Assembly (NCBI GenBank): GCA_018606805.1 | Contig: JAGYWI010000004.1 | Location: 152,666-216,665, forward strand | DNA: 64,000 nucleotides | Origin: Candidatus Magnetomicrobium cryptolimnococcus | GTDB taxonomy: Bacteria > Nitrospirota > Thermodesulfovibrionia > Thermodesulfovibrionales > Magnetobacteriaceae | Reading direction: 5' to 3' | Part shown: positions 49,120 through 57,936 of the stretch, one piece after another | How positions within the stretch are numbered: the stretch's first letter is position 1 | Layout: each line of letters begins with the position of its first letter | Program-made: the position numbers and the translations under genes | Notes under the pieces: model-generated | Told to the model about the DNA's origin: nothing | The model's database searches: none | What the model saw: the letters and a program-made list of their open reading frames with translations, nothing else

Positions 49120-49911
49120 CTAAAACGGTATAACTCGTTGTATAAGTCTCTTTAGCCTTAATGCTACAACTTCCATAAACATCATAGGAGGTGGCGCAAT
49201 ACAAATGGAACTTCCCATCAAGCCCCTAAGTCTATTAAGTGGTAAGGTTTGAATAAAGACTGTGCCAGGACCTGAAAACCGTGAAAGAAACATCCCCTCA
49301 CCACCAAAAAGCGCTGATTTAATGTGCTGGGCATGCTCTATTTTATGTGTTACAGTTTCACTCCAGCCAACAACAGCGCCGGCTTCGGCGTTTATTGTTT
49401 CATCCTTTTCCAAGTAGTGAGTAAGTATATTACCGCCACCATGTAAGAAAACATCCCCTTTACCATGCAATCTCTTTAAAACCAGTCCCTCGCCACCAAA
49501 AAAAAGATTCCCAACACACTTTTGCGATACAATCGAAATATCTATTTCATCAAGTGCTGCTATAAAACTACTCTTGGATACTACGATGGCTTCATCTTCC
49601 AGATGAACTGGGACAATAACCCCTGGCACAAAATCAGCAAAACCGACCTCTCCACTGCCAGCAAAGTGCGTTAATGTTACTGGCTCTTCCACAATAATTT
49701 TTTCCATAGTGTGAAAAATCTGCTTGCGGTATGAGCACTTTTCATCAAAAACTTTAGCCGTTATATTTATGTTACCATCGTAGTATATCATCTTGCCTGC
49801 TTCTGCTATAAGTCTTCTCCCTTTGGCTCCATCAAGAAATATGGTCAACATCTCCATGTTTTCGCCATGAATTTTATAGCTACCATCTTGTTCCTTATTA
49901 AGTATCTCCAT
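49120..49911 (-). CDS. AIM24 family protein
   Basis: About 263 residues from the ATG at 49911; a TTG at 49941 would overlap the upstream gene. Beta-rich with AIM24/DUF124-type segments: KMIYYDGNINITAKV, HFAGSGEVGFADFVPG, VLKRLHGKGDVFLHGGGNI, FLSRFSGPGTVFIQTLPL. Proteins of this family are of unclear bacterial function; the yeast namesake affects mitochondrial membrane organisation. Last gene of a run with pheT and the rhodanese-ferritin protein. Confidence 0.85.
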   Translation of the reverse strand: MEILNKEQDGSYKIHGENMEMLTIFLDGAKGRRLIAEAGKMIYYDGNINITAKVFDEKCSYRKQIFHTMEKIIVEEPVTLTHFAGSGEVGFADFVPGVIVPVHLEDEAIVVSKSSFIAALDEIDISIVSQKCVGNLFFGGEGLVLKRLHGKGDVFLHGGGNILTHYLEKDETINAEAGAVVGWSETVTHKIEHAQHIKSALFGGEGMFLSRFSGPGTVFIQTLPLNRLRGLMGSSICIAPPPMMFMEVVALRLKRLIQRVIPF

Positions 49912-49927
49912 ACCTACAACTCTCCCT

Positions 49928-50776
49928 TTATTGAGAATCAATCAGTGTTGCCATCTTTCTAAGATGAGAAAGCTCCTCATTTGCTATATTCATAAAAAAA
50001 GACCGATTAATGTCGTTTTGCGCCTTTTGCGCCATCAGCAAATACACTTCATAAGAATTAGCCTCAAAGGACATAGATATATCCAAAATATCGCTTAGGC
50101 TATGCCCCCTTGCCCACAAAAGCGTATCATCTACACTTAAACCACTTTCCATAATGGAACCAGACTTTATATTAAGCTCTGTGGCTACCAATTGTTCAAA
50201 TTCATCAAACGATAACGCTTTATTTAAAACCTCTCCATAAAACCTAACAATAGACTCCTTATGTTTATCCTCAGCTTTAATCAGCTCAGCAAAAATATCT
50301 TTCCCCTTAGTCTCTGAAATCAAATCCCTAACACCGCTATAGAAGCGCTTAGACCCTTCTTCCATAGAATAAGCAATAGCAATAAGCTCTGATAGAGAAG
50401 CCCCTTGTGGAAAAACCAACATCCTGATTTCAGGCTGCCCTGTTGCCTTAAGACCGTTCCAGGCATTAATACCACCTTCCATCGTATACACATCTTTAAA
50501 TTTCATCCCAATTAAAAGCCCTGTTGCCGACAGACTCCTACTACCCGAACGGCAATAGACAAGCGTTGTATTTTCACTATCAAGCTCATTAGCCCTATCC
50601 ATAAGCTCACCAAGCGGGATTAATACCGACCCCGGAATATGTGCCTTTTCATACTCTTGCGGCTGGCGTACATCTAAAATTGTATATTCATCGCGCACCT
50701 TTTTATCTATTATACTGCGCACCTCACTTACTGTCTTAGTCGGTATGGAATTAAAAAGGTCCTCTAAGGCCATCAA
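49928..50776 (-). CDS. Rhodanese domain fused to a rubrerythrin/ferritin-like domain
   Basis: 282 residues. Residues about 10-115 are a rhodanese: TILDVRQPQEYEKAHIPGSV and the active-site loop VYCRSGSRS with Cys75. Residues about 130-280 are a four-helix ferritin-like domain with di-iron style motifs (AYSMEEGSKRFYS, KAEDKHKES, FEANSYEVYLLM, NEELSHLRKM). There is no rubredoxin Cys4 site. Such fusions suggest coupling of persulfide handling to peroxide or metal chemistry in anaerobes; the actual reaction is unknown. 31 bases after pheT. Confidence 0.87.
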   Translation of the reverse strand: MMALEDLFNSIPTKTVSEVRSIIDKKVRDEYTILDVRQPQEYEKAHIPGSVLIPLGELMDRANELDSENTTLVYCRSGSRSLSATGLLIGMKFKDVYTMEGGINAWNGLKATGQPEIRMLVFPQGASLSELIAIAYSMEEGSKRFYSGVRDLISETKGKDIFAELIKAEDKHKESIVRFYGEVLNKALSFDEFEQLVATELNIKSGSIMESGLSVDDTLLWARGHSLSDILDISMSFEANSYEVYLLMAQKAQNDINRSFFMNIANEELSHLRKMATLIDSQ

Positions 50777-50807
50777 AGCACCTCCATTATAATTTAATAT
50801 TTAAAAA

Positions 50808-52877
50808 TTAACGTAAAGAAGCCCCTGTTCTTTCTATTATAGCTTTAATAATGTTTTTATGTAGTCCATCCACCTCACTATCGGTAAGCGTCCTTTGGCT
50901 GTGCCTGTAAGTAACCCTGTAAGCCAGATTTTTCTTTCCTTCAGGTATATTTTTTCCTTGATAGGAATCAAAAATCTCCACCTCTTCTATTAAATCAGAA
51001 GGATAGCCTTTTATTAATTTTATTATATCAAAAGCCGGAAAATCCGCATCAATAATTATTGCCATATCAAGCGTTACTGGTGGATACTTAGGCAATTCCT
51101 GATATTTTGCACAAGTCTGCTTAAGTGAAAATACCCTATCAAGACATATCTCAAAAACCGCAATCTCCGGTTTACTTACCTTAAGCTCAAGGGTGGCCGC
51201 AACATCCGGTGAAAGAAGGCCAATATACCCAAGCTTTTCCTCTACCCCGCCAACTCTCACATCAGCACACTGCCCATCAGCTAAAAAAGGCTCCTCAGAC
51301 GGCACAAACTCATAATGTGTTACACCACAAACATAAAAAAGCCCCTCTATAACAGCCTTCAGTTGGAAAAATAAACCACTCGGCGCACTCCACAAGCGGT
51401 TTTGTCCACTATCATATGAAAGCGCTATAAGATTGCATCTTTCCGTTGGTAACACATCATTGCCTTTAGAAAAGACCTTTGATACCTCATACATATGGCA
51501 CTCGGTAATGCCATGTCTGATATTATGGAGAAAGACCTCCAAAGCAGACGGTAATAGAAAACTCCTCATAAGATTATAGTCATTTACTAAGGGATTTACA
51601 ATATTTATGCACTTTGCCCTCTCATCATCTGTGGCAATGCTTAACGTGGAAAGGGCTACTGGATTCATAAAGCTATAATTAATAACCTCCGTAAAACCGG
51701 CCTGTCTCATCCAAGTTTTAACGGTAGCAGTTTTTTGAAAAAATGATTCATCCGCTAAAGACGAAAGTTTAACGGTCGGCATACCTGAAGGGATTTTATC
51801 GTAACCGTTTATCCGTGCAAGTTCTTCAAATATGTCAGCCTCTTGACAAATATCATGACGAAAAGACGGCGGTATAATCTCATACGTACCATTGGTATGC
51901 GTATGCTCAAAAGAAAGCCTCTCAAAAATTGTCTCTAAAGTAGCCCTATCAATGTCAAGCCCAAGAACCTTGCGAACGTTTTCATGCTTTAAAACTACCT
52001 TTTTAGCAGCAAAAGGCCTTGCGAATATATCAATCTCACAGTACGATTCCCCACCACACAACTCATGAATCAAAAAAGTAGCCCTATCAAGCGCCATTTT
52101 AACGTTTAATATATCAGTTGATCGCTCAAATCTATAAGACGACTCCGTCTTAATCCCCAACCGTTTACTAGCCGTTCTTATTAATGATGGCTCAAACCAA
52201 GCACTTTCAAGAAGTATACTGGTGGTAGCACCCGATACCTCAGTATCTTTAGTCCCTATAACACCAGCTACGGCCACAGGTTTAACAGCATCCCAGATAA
52301 GCAGCGTACCACGTGGTACCTCTCTTTCAATACCATCAAGGGTTTTGACCTTTATACTATCTTGCATTGCCTCGCCAACGCGAATAAGGTTACCTTCAAG
52401 TTTGTCAATATCAAAGGCATGCATCGGGTGTCCTAACTCAAAAAGCACATAGTTAGTAATGTCAACAATATTTGAAATAGACCGCACCCCACAAGCCCTA
52501 AGCTTGCGCTCAAGCCACTGCGGTGATTTCTCAACTCTGATACCACGTATCACCCGTGCCATATACCTATAACACATATCCTCGTTATCTATGGATACCG
52601 TAAAGCCACCAGTTGAATCTTTGTGGGTAATAACCGGTGATAGCGGTGGCATTGTTAAAGGTATACCTTTTACGGCTGAAAGCTCCCGTGCTACTCCCAG
52701 TACACTCAAACAGTCCCCACGGTTTGGAGTTACATTTACCTCAAAAGTAACCCCGTCCTCTCCAGAGGCATCTACCGACTCTATTTCAAGCCCAGCCATT
52801 GTGAGCGTGTGAGCTACCTCTTGAGGTTTACACTTTAAATCAATAAATTCGTTTAACCAATCATAAGATAAAAGCAT
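50808..52877 (-). CDS. pheT: Phenylalanyl-tRNA synthetase beta subunit lacking the EMAP-type OB domain
   Basis: 689 residues. N-terminal LLSYDWLNEFIDLK and LTMAGLEIESVDA, then directly VTFEVNVTPNRGDCLSVLGV (B1/B3 region). The middle has SSYRFERSTDI and the C-terminus a ferredoxin-fold anticodon-binding domain (YPPVTLDMAIIIDADFPAFD, YRVTYRHSQRTLTD). In E. coli PheT about 110 residues of tRNA-binding OB domain lie between those first two blocks; here they are absent, which accounts for the length. pheS is not adjacent. The protein otherwise looks complete and functional. Confidence 0.94.
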   Translation of the reverse strand: MLLSYDWLNEFIDLKCKPQEVAHTLTMAGLEIESVDASGEDGVTFEVNVTPNRGDCLSVLGVARELSAVKGIPLTMPPLSPVITHKDSTGGFTVSIDNEDMCYRYMARVIRGIRVEKSPQWLERKLRACGVRSISNIVDITNYVLFELGHPMHAFDIDKLEGNLIRVGEAMQDSIKVKTLDGIEREVPRGTLLIWDAVKPVAVAGVIGTKDTEVSGATTSILLESAWFEPSLIRTASKRLGIKTESSYRFERSTDILNVKMALDRATFLIHELCGGESYCEIDIFARPFAAKKVVLKHENVRKVLGLDIDRATLETIFERLSFEHTHTNGTYEIIPPSFRHDICQEADIFEELARINGYDKIPSGMPTVKLSSLADESFFQKTATVKTWMRQAGFTEVINYSFMNPVALSTLSIATDDERAKCINIVNPLVNDYNLMRSFLLPSALEVFLHNIRHGITECHMYEVSKVFSKGNDVLPTERCNLIALSYDSGQNRLWSAPSGLFFQLKAVIEGLFYVCGVTHYEFVPSEEPFLADGQCADVRVGGVEEKLGYIGLLSPDVAATLELKVSKPEIAVFEICLDRVFSLKQTCAKYQELPKYPPVTLDMAIIIDADFPAFDIIKLIKGYPSDLIEEVEIFDSYQGKNIPEGKKNLAYRVTYRHSQRTLTDSEVDGLHKNIIKAIIERTGASLR

Positions 52878-52940
52878 GTCCTTTCTCTATTAGTGATGAA
52901 TTTTTGAAATTAGTTTAGCAGAAAAGCAAAAGAAAAGACA

Positions 52941-52988
52941 AGGAGAAGAGACAAGGAAAAGAAAAGGAGAAGAGACAAGGAAAAGAAG
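52941..52988. repeat. Purine-rich 24-bp tandem repeat
   Basis: AGGAGAAGAGACAAGGAAAA plus GAAA or GAAG, two copies (52941-52964, 52965-52988), inside a purine-rich run from about 52919 to 53000, upstream of pheT. Confidence 0.85.
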
Positions 52989-52992
52989 TAGA

Positions 52993-53062
52993 AGAGCGGG
53001 GGAAAACCCTTTTAGACAAAAGGTGCGTAGGCGCACTCCCCAACCCCGCATCCTCTATCTTT
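52993..53062 (-). repeat. Dispersed GC-rich hairpin repeat, copy G (inverted)
   Basis: Reverse complement of the core of copy E at about 39184-39255. It includes AGAGCGGGGGAAAACCC, GGTGCGTAGGCGCAC and the GGATGCGGGGTTGGGG part. It is followed by a T-rich run to 53100. Confidence 0.85.
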
Positions 53063-53091
53063 TTCTTTTTTTTTCTTTTTTTTCTTTTTTT

Positions 53092-54498
53092 TTATTTTTT
53101 AGATGTTGGGAGTTCTATAGTAAAGACAGCGCCATCTTCCGTATTTTTTGCAAAGATTTTACCATTCATACTATATTCAATAATTTGTTTAGTCATATAG
53201 AGGCCTATGCCAGTACCTTTTTCTGTTTTGGTAGTGAAGTATGGTTCGAATATTTTATCGAGCAGTTCGGTTGGGATACCGCCGCCATTATCTGTTATTG
53301 TTATAGTTATTTTATCATTATCATTGGATATATATATGGTTATGAGGCCGTATTTTTCTTGAGGGGTGGTTTTTTGTCTATTTTCGATGATAGAGTCTTT
53401 GGCATTTAGGACTATATTCAAGATAGCCTGCATAAGTTCGTTTGATGAGCCGTATATGGTGAAGTCATCGGTAGAGTTGTCTATATCTATGAGTTCGTTT
53501 TGGTGTTTACAGAAGTATTTATATTTTATATTGTTTTTTCTAAGTTCGGAGGCTATCATGTTAACGATTTCTTTTATTGCGAGTTTGGCATCAAAGAAAA
53601 GTTTTTTATTGCCGTATTTGAAGAAATTTCTAAAATCGTCTATAGTTTTAGACATATAGTTTATGTATGCCATGGATTCTTTAACGACTTCCTTTATATA
53701 TGAAAAAGTTAGTTCGTTGAATTGGTAGGCATCTTCTAAGTCTTGGATTAAGAGACCGAGGCTATTTAGAGGTTGCCGCCACTGGTGGGCTATAGTGCCG
53801 ATCATTTCACCGAGTGAGGCTACCTTGGATTGTTGGATAAGGAGTTTTTCTTTTTCGATTCTTTTAGCGATTTCCTCTTGGATTTGGGTTTCAAGGAGTT
53901 TGTTTAGTTTTTCCAGTTGATTAGTTTTTTCTCTGAGTTGTAGTTGTATTTTAATAAGTTCGCGGTTTTGTTTAGCAGCGTTTTCAAAAGTTGAGATTAG
54001 TAGGTTTAGCATCTGGCGTTTTTCAAAATTAATATTATATTTTTTACCGCCAAGTTGTACTTCCATTAGGGAGGTTGGTTCTGTGTGGCGTAGTTGGCTG
54101 CTAGATATATATAGCAGGGATTCTACCATAGAGAGGAGTTCTTCTTTATCGTAGGGTTTAAACATGAAATTATCAGCGCCGCAATCAAGCCCATTTACTA
54201 TGCACTCCGGACCGGACAATTCAGTTAAGAGTATTATGGGGATATTTTTTGTATGTTCGTTTGTTTTGATTTTACGGCAAAAGTCGTAGCCATCCATTTC
54301 TGGCATAGCTATATCGCTTATAATAACGTTAGCCCTATTGTCCTTTATAACGTTGATAGCTTCGTAGCCGTCTTTTGCCAATATGACATTAAAGCCTTTT
54401 TCCAACATAAAGCGTTTCAAAAGTTCCCGTTGGGTTAGGCTGTCTTCTACAATTAAAACGGTACGTGCAGTATTTATTATTTTGTTTTCATCATTCAT
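53092..54498 (-). CDS. Hybrid response-regulator / histidine kinase
   Basis: 468 residues. Receiver domain at 1-125 (VLIVEDSLTQRELLKRF, phospho-acceptor Asp62 in VIISDIAMPEMDG). A coiled coil at about 165-220 leads to the kinase core: H-box TIAHQWRQPLNSLGLLIQDL, N-box ILNIVLNAKDSI, G1 DNGGGIP, G2 GTGIGLYMTK. Soluble, so it takes its input by phosphotransfer, probably from CheA upstream. Last gene of the chemosensory operon, 9 bases after cheB. Its output partner is unknown. Confidence 0.88.
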   Translation of the reverse strand: MNDENKIINTARTVLIVEDSLTQRELLKRFMLEKGFNVILAKDGYEAINVIKDNRANVIISDIAMPEMDGYDFCRKIKTNEHTKNIPIILLTELSGPECIVNGLDCGADNFMFKPYDKEELLSMVESLLYISSSQLRHTEPTSLMEVQLGGKKYNINFEKRQMLNLLISTFENAAKQNRELIKIQLQLREKTNQLEKLNKLLETQIQEEIAKRIEKEKLLIQQSKVASLGEMIGTIAHQWRQPLNSLGLLIQDLEDAYQFNELTFSYIKEVVKESMAYINYMSKTIDDFRNFFKYGNKKLFFDAKLAIKEIVNMIASELRKNNIKYKYFCKHQNELIDIDNSTDDFTIYGSSNELMQAILNIVLNAKDSIIENRQKTTPQEKYGLITIYISNDNDKITITITDNGGGIPTELLDKIFEPYFTTKTEKGTGIGLYMTKQIIEYSMNGKIFAKNTEDGAVFTIELPTSKK

Positions 54499-54507
54499 AA
54501 TACTATT

Positions 54508-55581
54508 TTAATACTTTTTGCATTTATGATTAATGGAATAAGCTAAAAAATCAATAATTTCATCAACAGAAAGTACGCATTGAGCAGCGCCGAGGTTTAT
54601 CGCCTGTTTAGGCATACCAAAGACAACGGAGCTGTCCTCATCTTGAGCTATGGTGGAGCCTCCTGCTTGTAATATATTAAAAAGCCCTTCCGCACCGTCT
54701 TTGCCCATGCCTGACAGTAATATGCCGGTTACGTTACTGCCGTAGTGTTTTGCTAGTGAATTAAATGTTACGGTTATAGATGGTTTATGTCCATCGTAGG
54801 CTGGCCTTGCGGTAGTTATAAAGTGTCCGGCGTTATTCATTTCAAGGTGCAGGTTTTCAGGGGCAAAGTATACGGTGCCTAGTTTTGGTATTTCGCCATC
54901 TGTGGCTATTTTGACTGTCAAGGTGGTATCGCCGGCTAGCCACTCAATAAACCCATGTAGGAAGCCATTACTTATATGTTGTATGCAAACAATAGGGAAG
55001 GCATAGTTTGGGGGCAGGGTCTGCAAGATGGCATGAAAGACTTGTGGGCCGCCCGTTGATGCCCCGATAGCAATTATCTTCATGTTGCTTTTAAGTGTAG
55101 GCGGTTGCTTTTCTATTGGGTCTTTTAAAATATCTTTTTTCTTGTGTTTAGTAAAAGGCACAACGCCTGATATGATTTTAATCTTACTGATGAGTTCACT
55201 TGCCTTGGTTTTTAAATTACAAGCCCTACTTAGGTCTGGTTTTTGAAAAACGTCAATGGCGCCTGCTTCAAGGAGTTCGAAGACATTTTGCTGGTGTTCG
55301 TCGCTTACGTATTCGCTAATGACAAGTATAGGCATCGGGTTTGTGCACATGACTTCATGTATTAACTCTATGCCATTCATCACAGGCATCACTATATCAG
55401 TACAGATAACGTCTGGTTTTAGGAACGGTATAAGTTTTAGGGCTTCTTTGCCGTTTAAAGCACAGCCAACAACATTGATGCTGGGTGAGAGCGAAAGCAT
55501 GCCCTTTAAAAGTGTAGTTGCCACTATTGAATCATCAACTAAAAGCACATTTATAATTTTTCTTTGTCTATTAATATTCAT
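54508..55581 (-). CDS. cheB: Chemotaxis protein-glutamate methylesterase
   Basis: About 357 residues. Receiver domain (IINVLLVDDSIVATTLLKGM, Asp in VICTDIVMPVMNG). C-terminal methylesterase domain with IAIGASTGGPQVF (Ser nucleophile), VCIQHISNGF (His) and LLSGMGKDGAEG (Asp). It removes methyl groups from the receptor in opposition to CheR. The ATG at 55581 fits the usual receiver start; an in-frame TTG at 55617 would add 12 residues. No ribosome site decides. Confidence 0.93.
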   Translation of the reverse strand: MNINRQRKIINVLLVDDSIVATTLLKGMLSLSPSINVVGCALNGKEALKLIPFLKPDVICTDIVMPVMNGIELIHEVMCTNPMPILVISEYVSDEHQQNVFELLEAGAIDVFQKPDLSRACNLKTKASELISKIKIISGVVPFTKHKKKDILKDPIEKQPPTLKSNMKIIAIGASTGGPQVFHAILQTLPPNYAFPIVCIQHISNGFLHGFIEWLAGDTTLTVKIATDGEIPKLGTVYFAPENLHLEMNNAGHFITTARPAYDGHKPSITVTFNSLAKHYGSNVTGILLSGMGKDGAEGLFNILQAGGSTIAQDEDSSVVFGMPKQAINLGAAQCVLSVDEIIDFLAYSINHKCKKY

Positions 55582-55626
55582 ATTTTGCAAACATTTATAT
55601 TGTACCTGATTTATCAAAATAAAGGT

Positions 55627-57918
55627 TTATAAAAGTCTTTTAATGCAGTCAAGAAAAACTTTATGGTCAAAGGCCGGTTTGGTTATGTAAGCATTAGCAC
55701 CTGCCTTAATGCCTTGTTTTTTGTCGTTTTCAGATGCCATCGCGGTAACCAAGACGATAGGCAGTTCTTTAAATTTTTCCTGTTGGCGTATCTTTGCAGT
55801 AAGTGTAAGGCCATCCATGTTGGGCATTTGGATGTCTGACACGATGGCGTCGTAACTTTGTACCCTGAGCTTTGCCAAGGCATCCACGCCGTCAACGGCT
55901 GTTACTACGTTATAGCCGGCACTTTCTAATATGCGTTTTTCAAGTGTACGGGTCGTTATGGTATCTTCTACAAGTAATATGGTCTGGCGTTTAGGTGCTT
56001 TTACAGGTTTTGCGGAAGGCTCGGATGCTACTACGATTTTTTTAACACTTTTTATTAAATCAGCTGGATTTAAAATCATACACACCTCGCCTGCATCAAT
56101 GATAGCGGCCCCTGCTATGTTTCGTACACGTTTTAGGATTTTACTGTAGGTTTTTAATATAACCTCTTTTTCGTCTATTATGAAATCAACTAAAAGACCA
56201 AGTTTATCTTTTCCAGATGATATTATAATACAAACGGGGTTTTCCTTATAGTCGGAGTTTAAAGCTGGTTTTTCATTTTCACTTACTTGTGTAAGTTCTA
56301 ATAGTTCAAAAAGCCAAGCTACCGTTATTGGCTGATTATTAAAGTTAATTGTTTTTCGTCCTTCCAGTGTGAATATGTCAGGTATATTAATATGGAGGGC
56401 TTTTAATACAGATGCTACAGGTATGGCAAAAATCCTACCATTAGCACAGACGGTGAAAACCCGTGTGGTTGTTAACGTGGTTGGCAGGTGAATCCGGAAA
56501 GTACAGCCCTTTTGCGGAAAGGAGGTTACTTCCACTTTACCTTTTAAAATGTCCACTTTGTTTTTAACAACGTCAAGGCCAATGCCGCGGCCGGATATGT
56601 CGCTTATGATTTTACTTGTGGAAAAACCCGGTATAAATATTATGGAGTGTATCTGCTCATCATTCATAGCGTTTAGTTCACTATCATTAAAGAGTTCCTT
56701 CTTTAAAGCCGTATGCTTGATAGCCTCAAGGTCAAGCCCGCGCCCATCGTCTTCTACTTCTATGATAATCCCCTTGGCAACCTTCAAGGCCCTTAGCGTA
56801 ATAGAGCCTTTTGCCGGTTTGCCCTTTTCTTCGCGCTCAAAAGGGGGCTCTATGGCGTGGTCTATGGCGTTTCTTAGCATATGTATTAACGGGTCCTTTA
56901 TTTCTTCCAGTATGTGTTTATCAACGGTATAATCTGCCCCTTCCGTAAATAGCTCCACGTCTTTAGACATTGCCCTTGCAATATCGCGCACCATTTTAGG
57001 AAACAGTTTAAAAATAGTCGAAAGTGGTAAGAGTCGTATGTTTCGTACACTTTCTTCCATTTTCTTGGTAACAAAGCTAAGACGCGCGTTATTGCCGTAT
57101 GCCTTATCCTTGAGTTTTTGTACCGTAGCATTAAGCCGTTCAATCCTATCTTGTTCTTGGGCATAGAAGCTGTAGTATTTGTCAAAGGCGGCTCTATTGG
57201 TAGTTTTTTCGAGTTCTGAAATAAGGCTGCGATAACCAATAAGCTTATCAGCCCATTGGTTACAAAATAAAAGTAAGTCAGCTATTTCCTTAAACTGGTG
57301 GTTAACGAGTGTGTTTGTAACCAAGAGTTCGCCGGCGTGCGTAATAAGTGTGTCAAGGGTTTTGGTATCTACGCGGATAGTGTCTATTTTATAGCCTTCT
57401 ATAAGGGCGACATGTTCTGGTTCACTCAATGGTGCTGGTTTTGGCTTAGATGAAGGTGAAGGTAGCACTTTTTTTGATATTTCGGTGTCTACTTTTTTGG
57501 GTACCGGCTCTGCTTTTTCTGCAATAGTGCCAAGTATGGAATCTACCGAGATGGTTGCGGGTTTACCGCTTACGGCTTCTTCGACAAACTCCCGCATGGC
57601 ATCTACGCACCGATACATCTGTTCAATGGTTGAAGTCGTCAGTGCAACCTTACCATCTTTTGCAACAGTAAAAATGTCCTCCATGTGGTGTGCAATGGTT
57701 TGTACGCTAATAACGCCAAGCATACGAGCCGAACCCTTGATGCTGTGCGCTTTACGAAACAGCTCTTCCATGACATGAATATCGGTTGGGTTTTTTTCAA
57801 TATGTAAAAGGCCGCTTTCAAGTTGCTGCAAATGCTCAGCACTTTCAATCTTAAAAAGCTCCGCTATTTCTCTATCTTCAATCACCTTATACCAGGAGTG
57901 TGAGGGCAACGCCCTCAT
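55627..57918 (-). CDS. cheA: Chemotaxis kinase CheA with C-terminal receiver domain
   Basis: 763 residues. Hpt domain with His58 in FRKAHSIKGSARMLG. A Pro-rich linker, then dimerisation and ATPase domains (HMLRNAIDHAIEPPFEREEK, DDGRGLD, GRGIGLDVVK), and a CheW-like domain at about 500-630. The C-terminal receiver has its Asp near residue 692 in DAIVSDIQMPNMDG. CheA-receiver fusions are typical of non-flagellar or FrzE-like systems. The P2 domain is not obvious. The ATG lies in a perfect GAGGGC-N3-GCCCTC hairpin at 57902-57916, which could limit translation. Confidence 0.93.
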   Translation of the reverse strand: MRALPSHSWYKVIEDREIAELFKIESAEHLQQLESGLLHIEKNPTDIHVMEELFRKAHSIKGSARMLGVISVQTIAHHMEDIFTVAKDGKVALTTSTIEQMYRCVDAMREFVEEAVSGKPATISVDSILGTIAEKAEPVPKKVDTEISKKVLPSPSSKPKPAPLSEPEHVALIEGYKIDTIRVDTKTLDTLITHAGELLVTNTLVNHQFKEIADLLLFCNQWADKLIGYRSLISELEKTTNRAAFDKYYSFYAQEQDRIERLNATVQKLKDKAYGNNARLSFVTKKMEESVRNIRLLPLSTIFKLFPKMVRDIARAMSKDVELFTEGADYTVDKHILEEIKDPLIHMLRNAIDHAIEPPFEREEKGKPAKGSITLRALKVAKGIIIEVEDDGRGLDLEAIKHTALKKELFNDSELNAMNDEQIHSIIFIPGFSTSKIISDISGRGIGLDVVKNKVDILKGKVEVTSFPQKGCTFRIHLPTTLTTTRVFTVCANGRIFAIPVASVLKALHINIPDIFTLEGRKTINFNNQPITVAWLFELLELTQVSENEKPALNSDYKENPVCIIISSGKDKLGLLVDFIIDEKEVILKTYSKILKRVRNIAGAAIIDAGEVCMILNPADLIKSVKKIVVASEPSAKPVKAPKRQTILLVEDTITTRTLEKRILESAGYNVVTAVDGVDALAKLRVQSYDAIVSDIQMPNMDGLTLTAKIRQQEKFKELPIVLVTAMASENDKKQGIKAGANAYITKPAFDHKVFLDCIKRLL

Positions 57919-57936
57919 TCTGTATTTTTTTCACCA

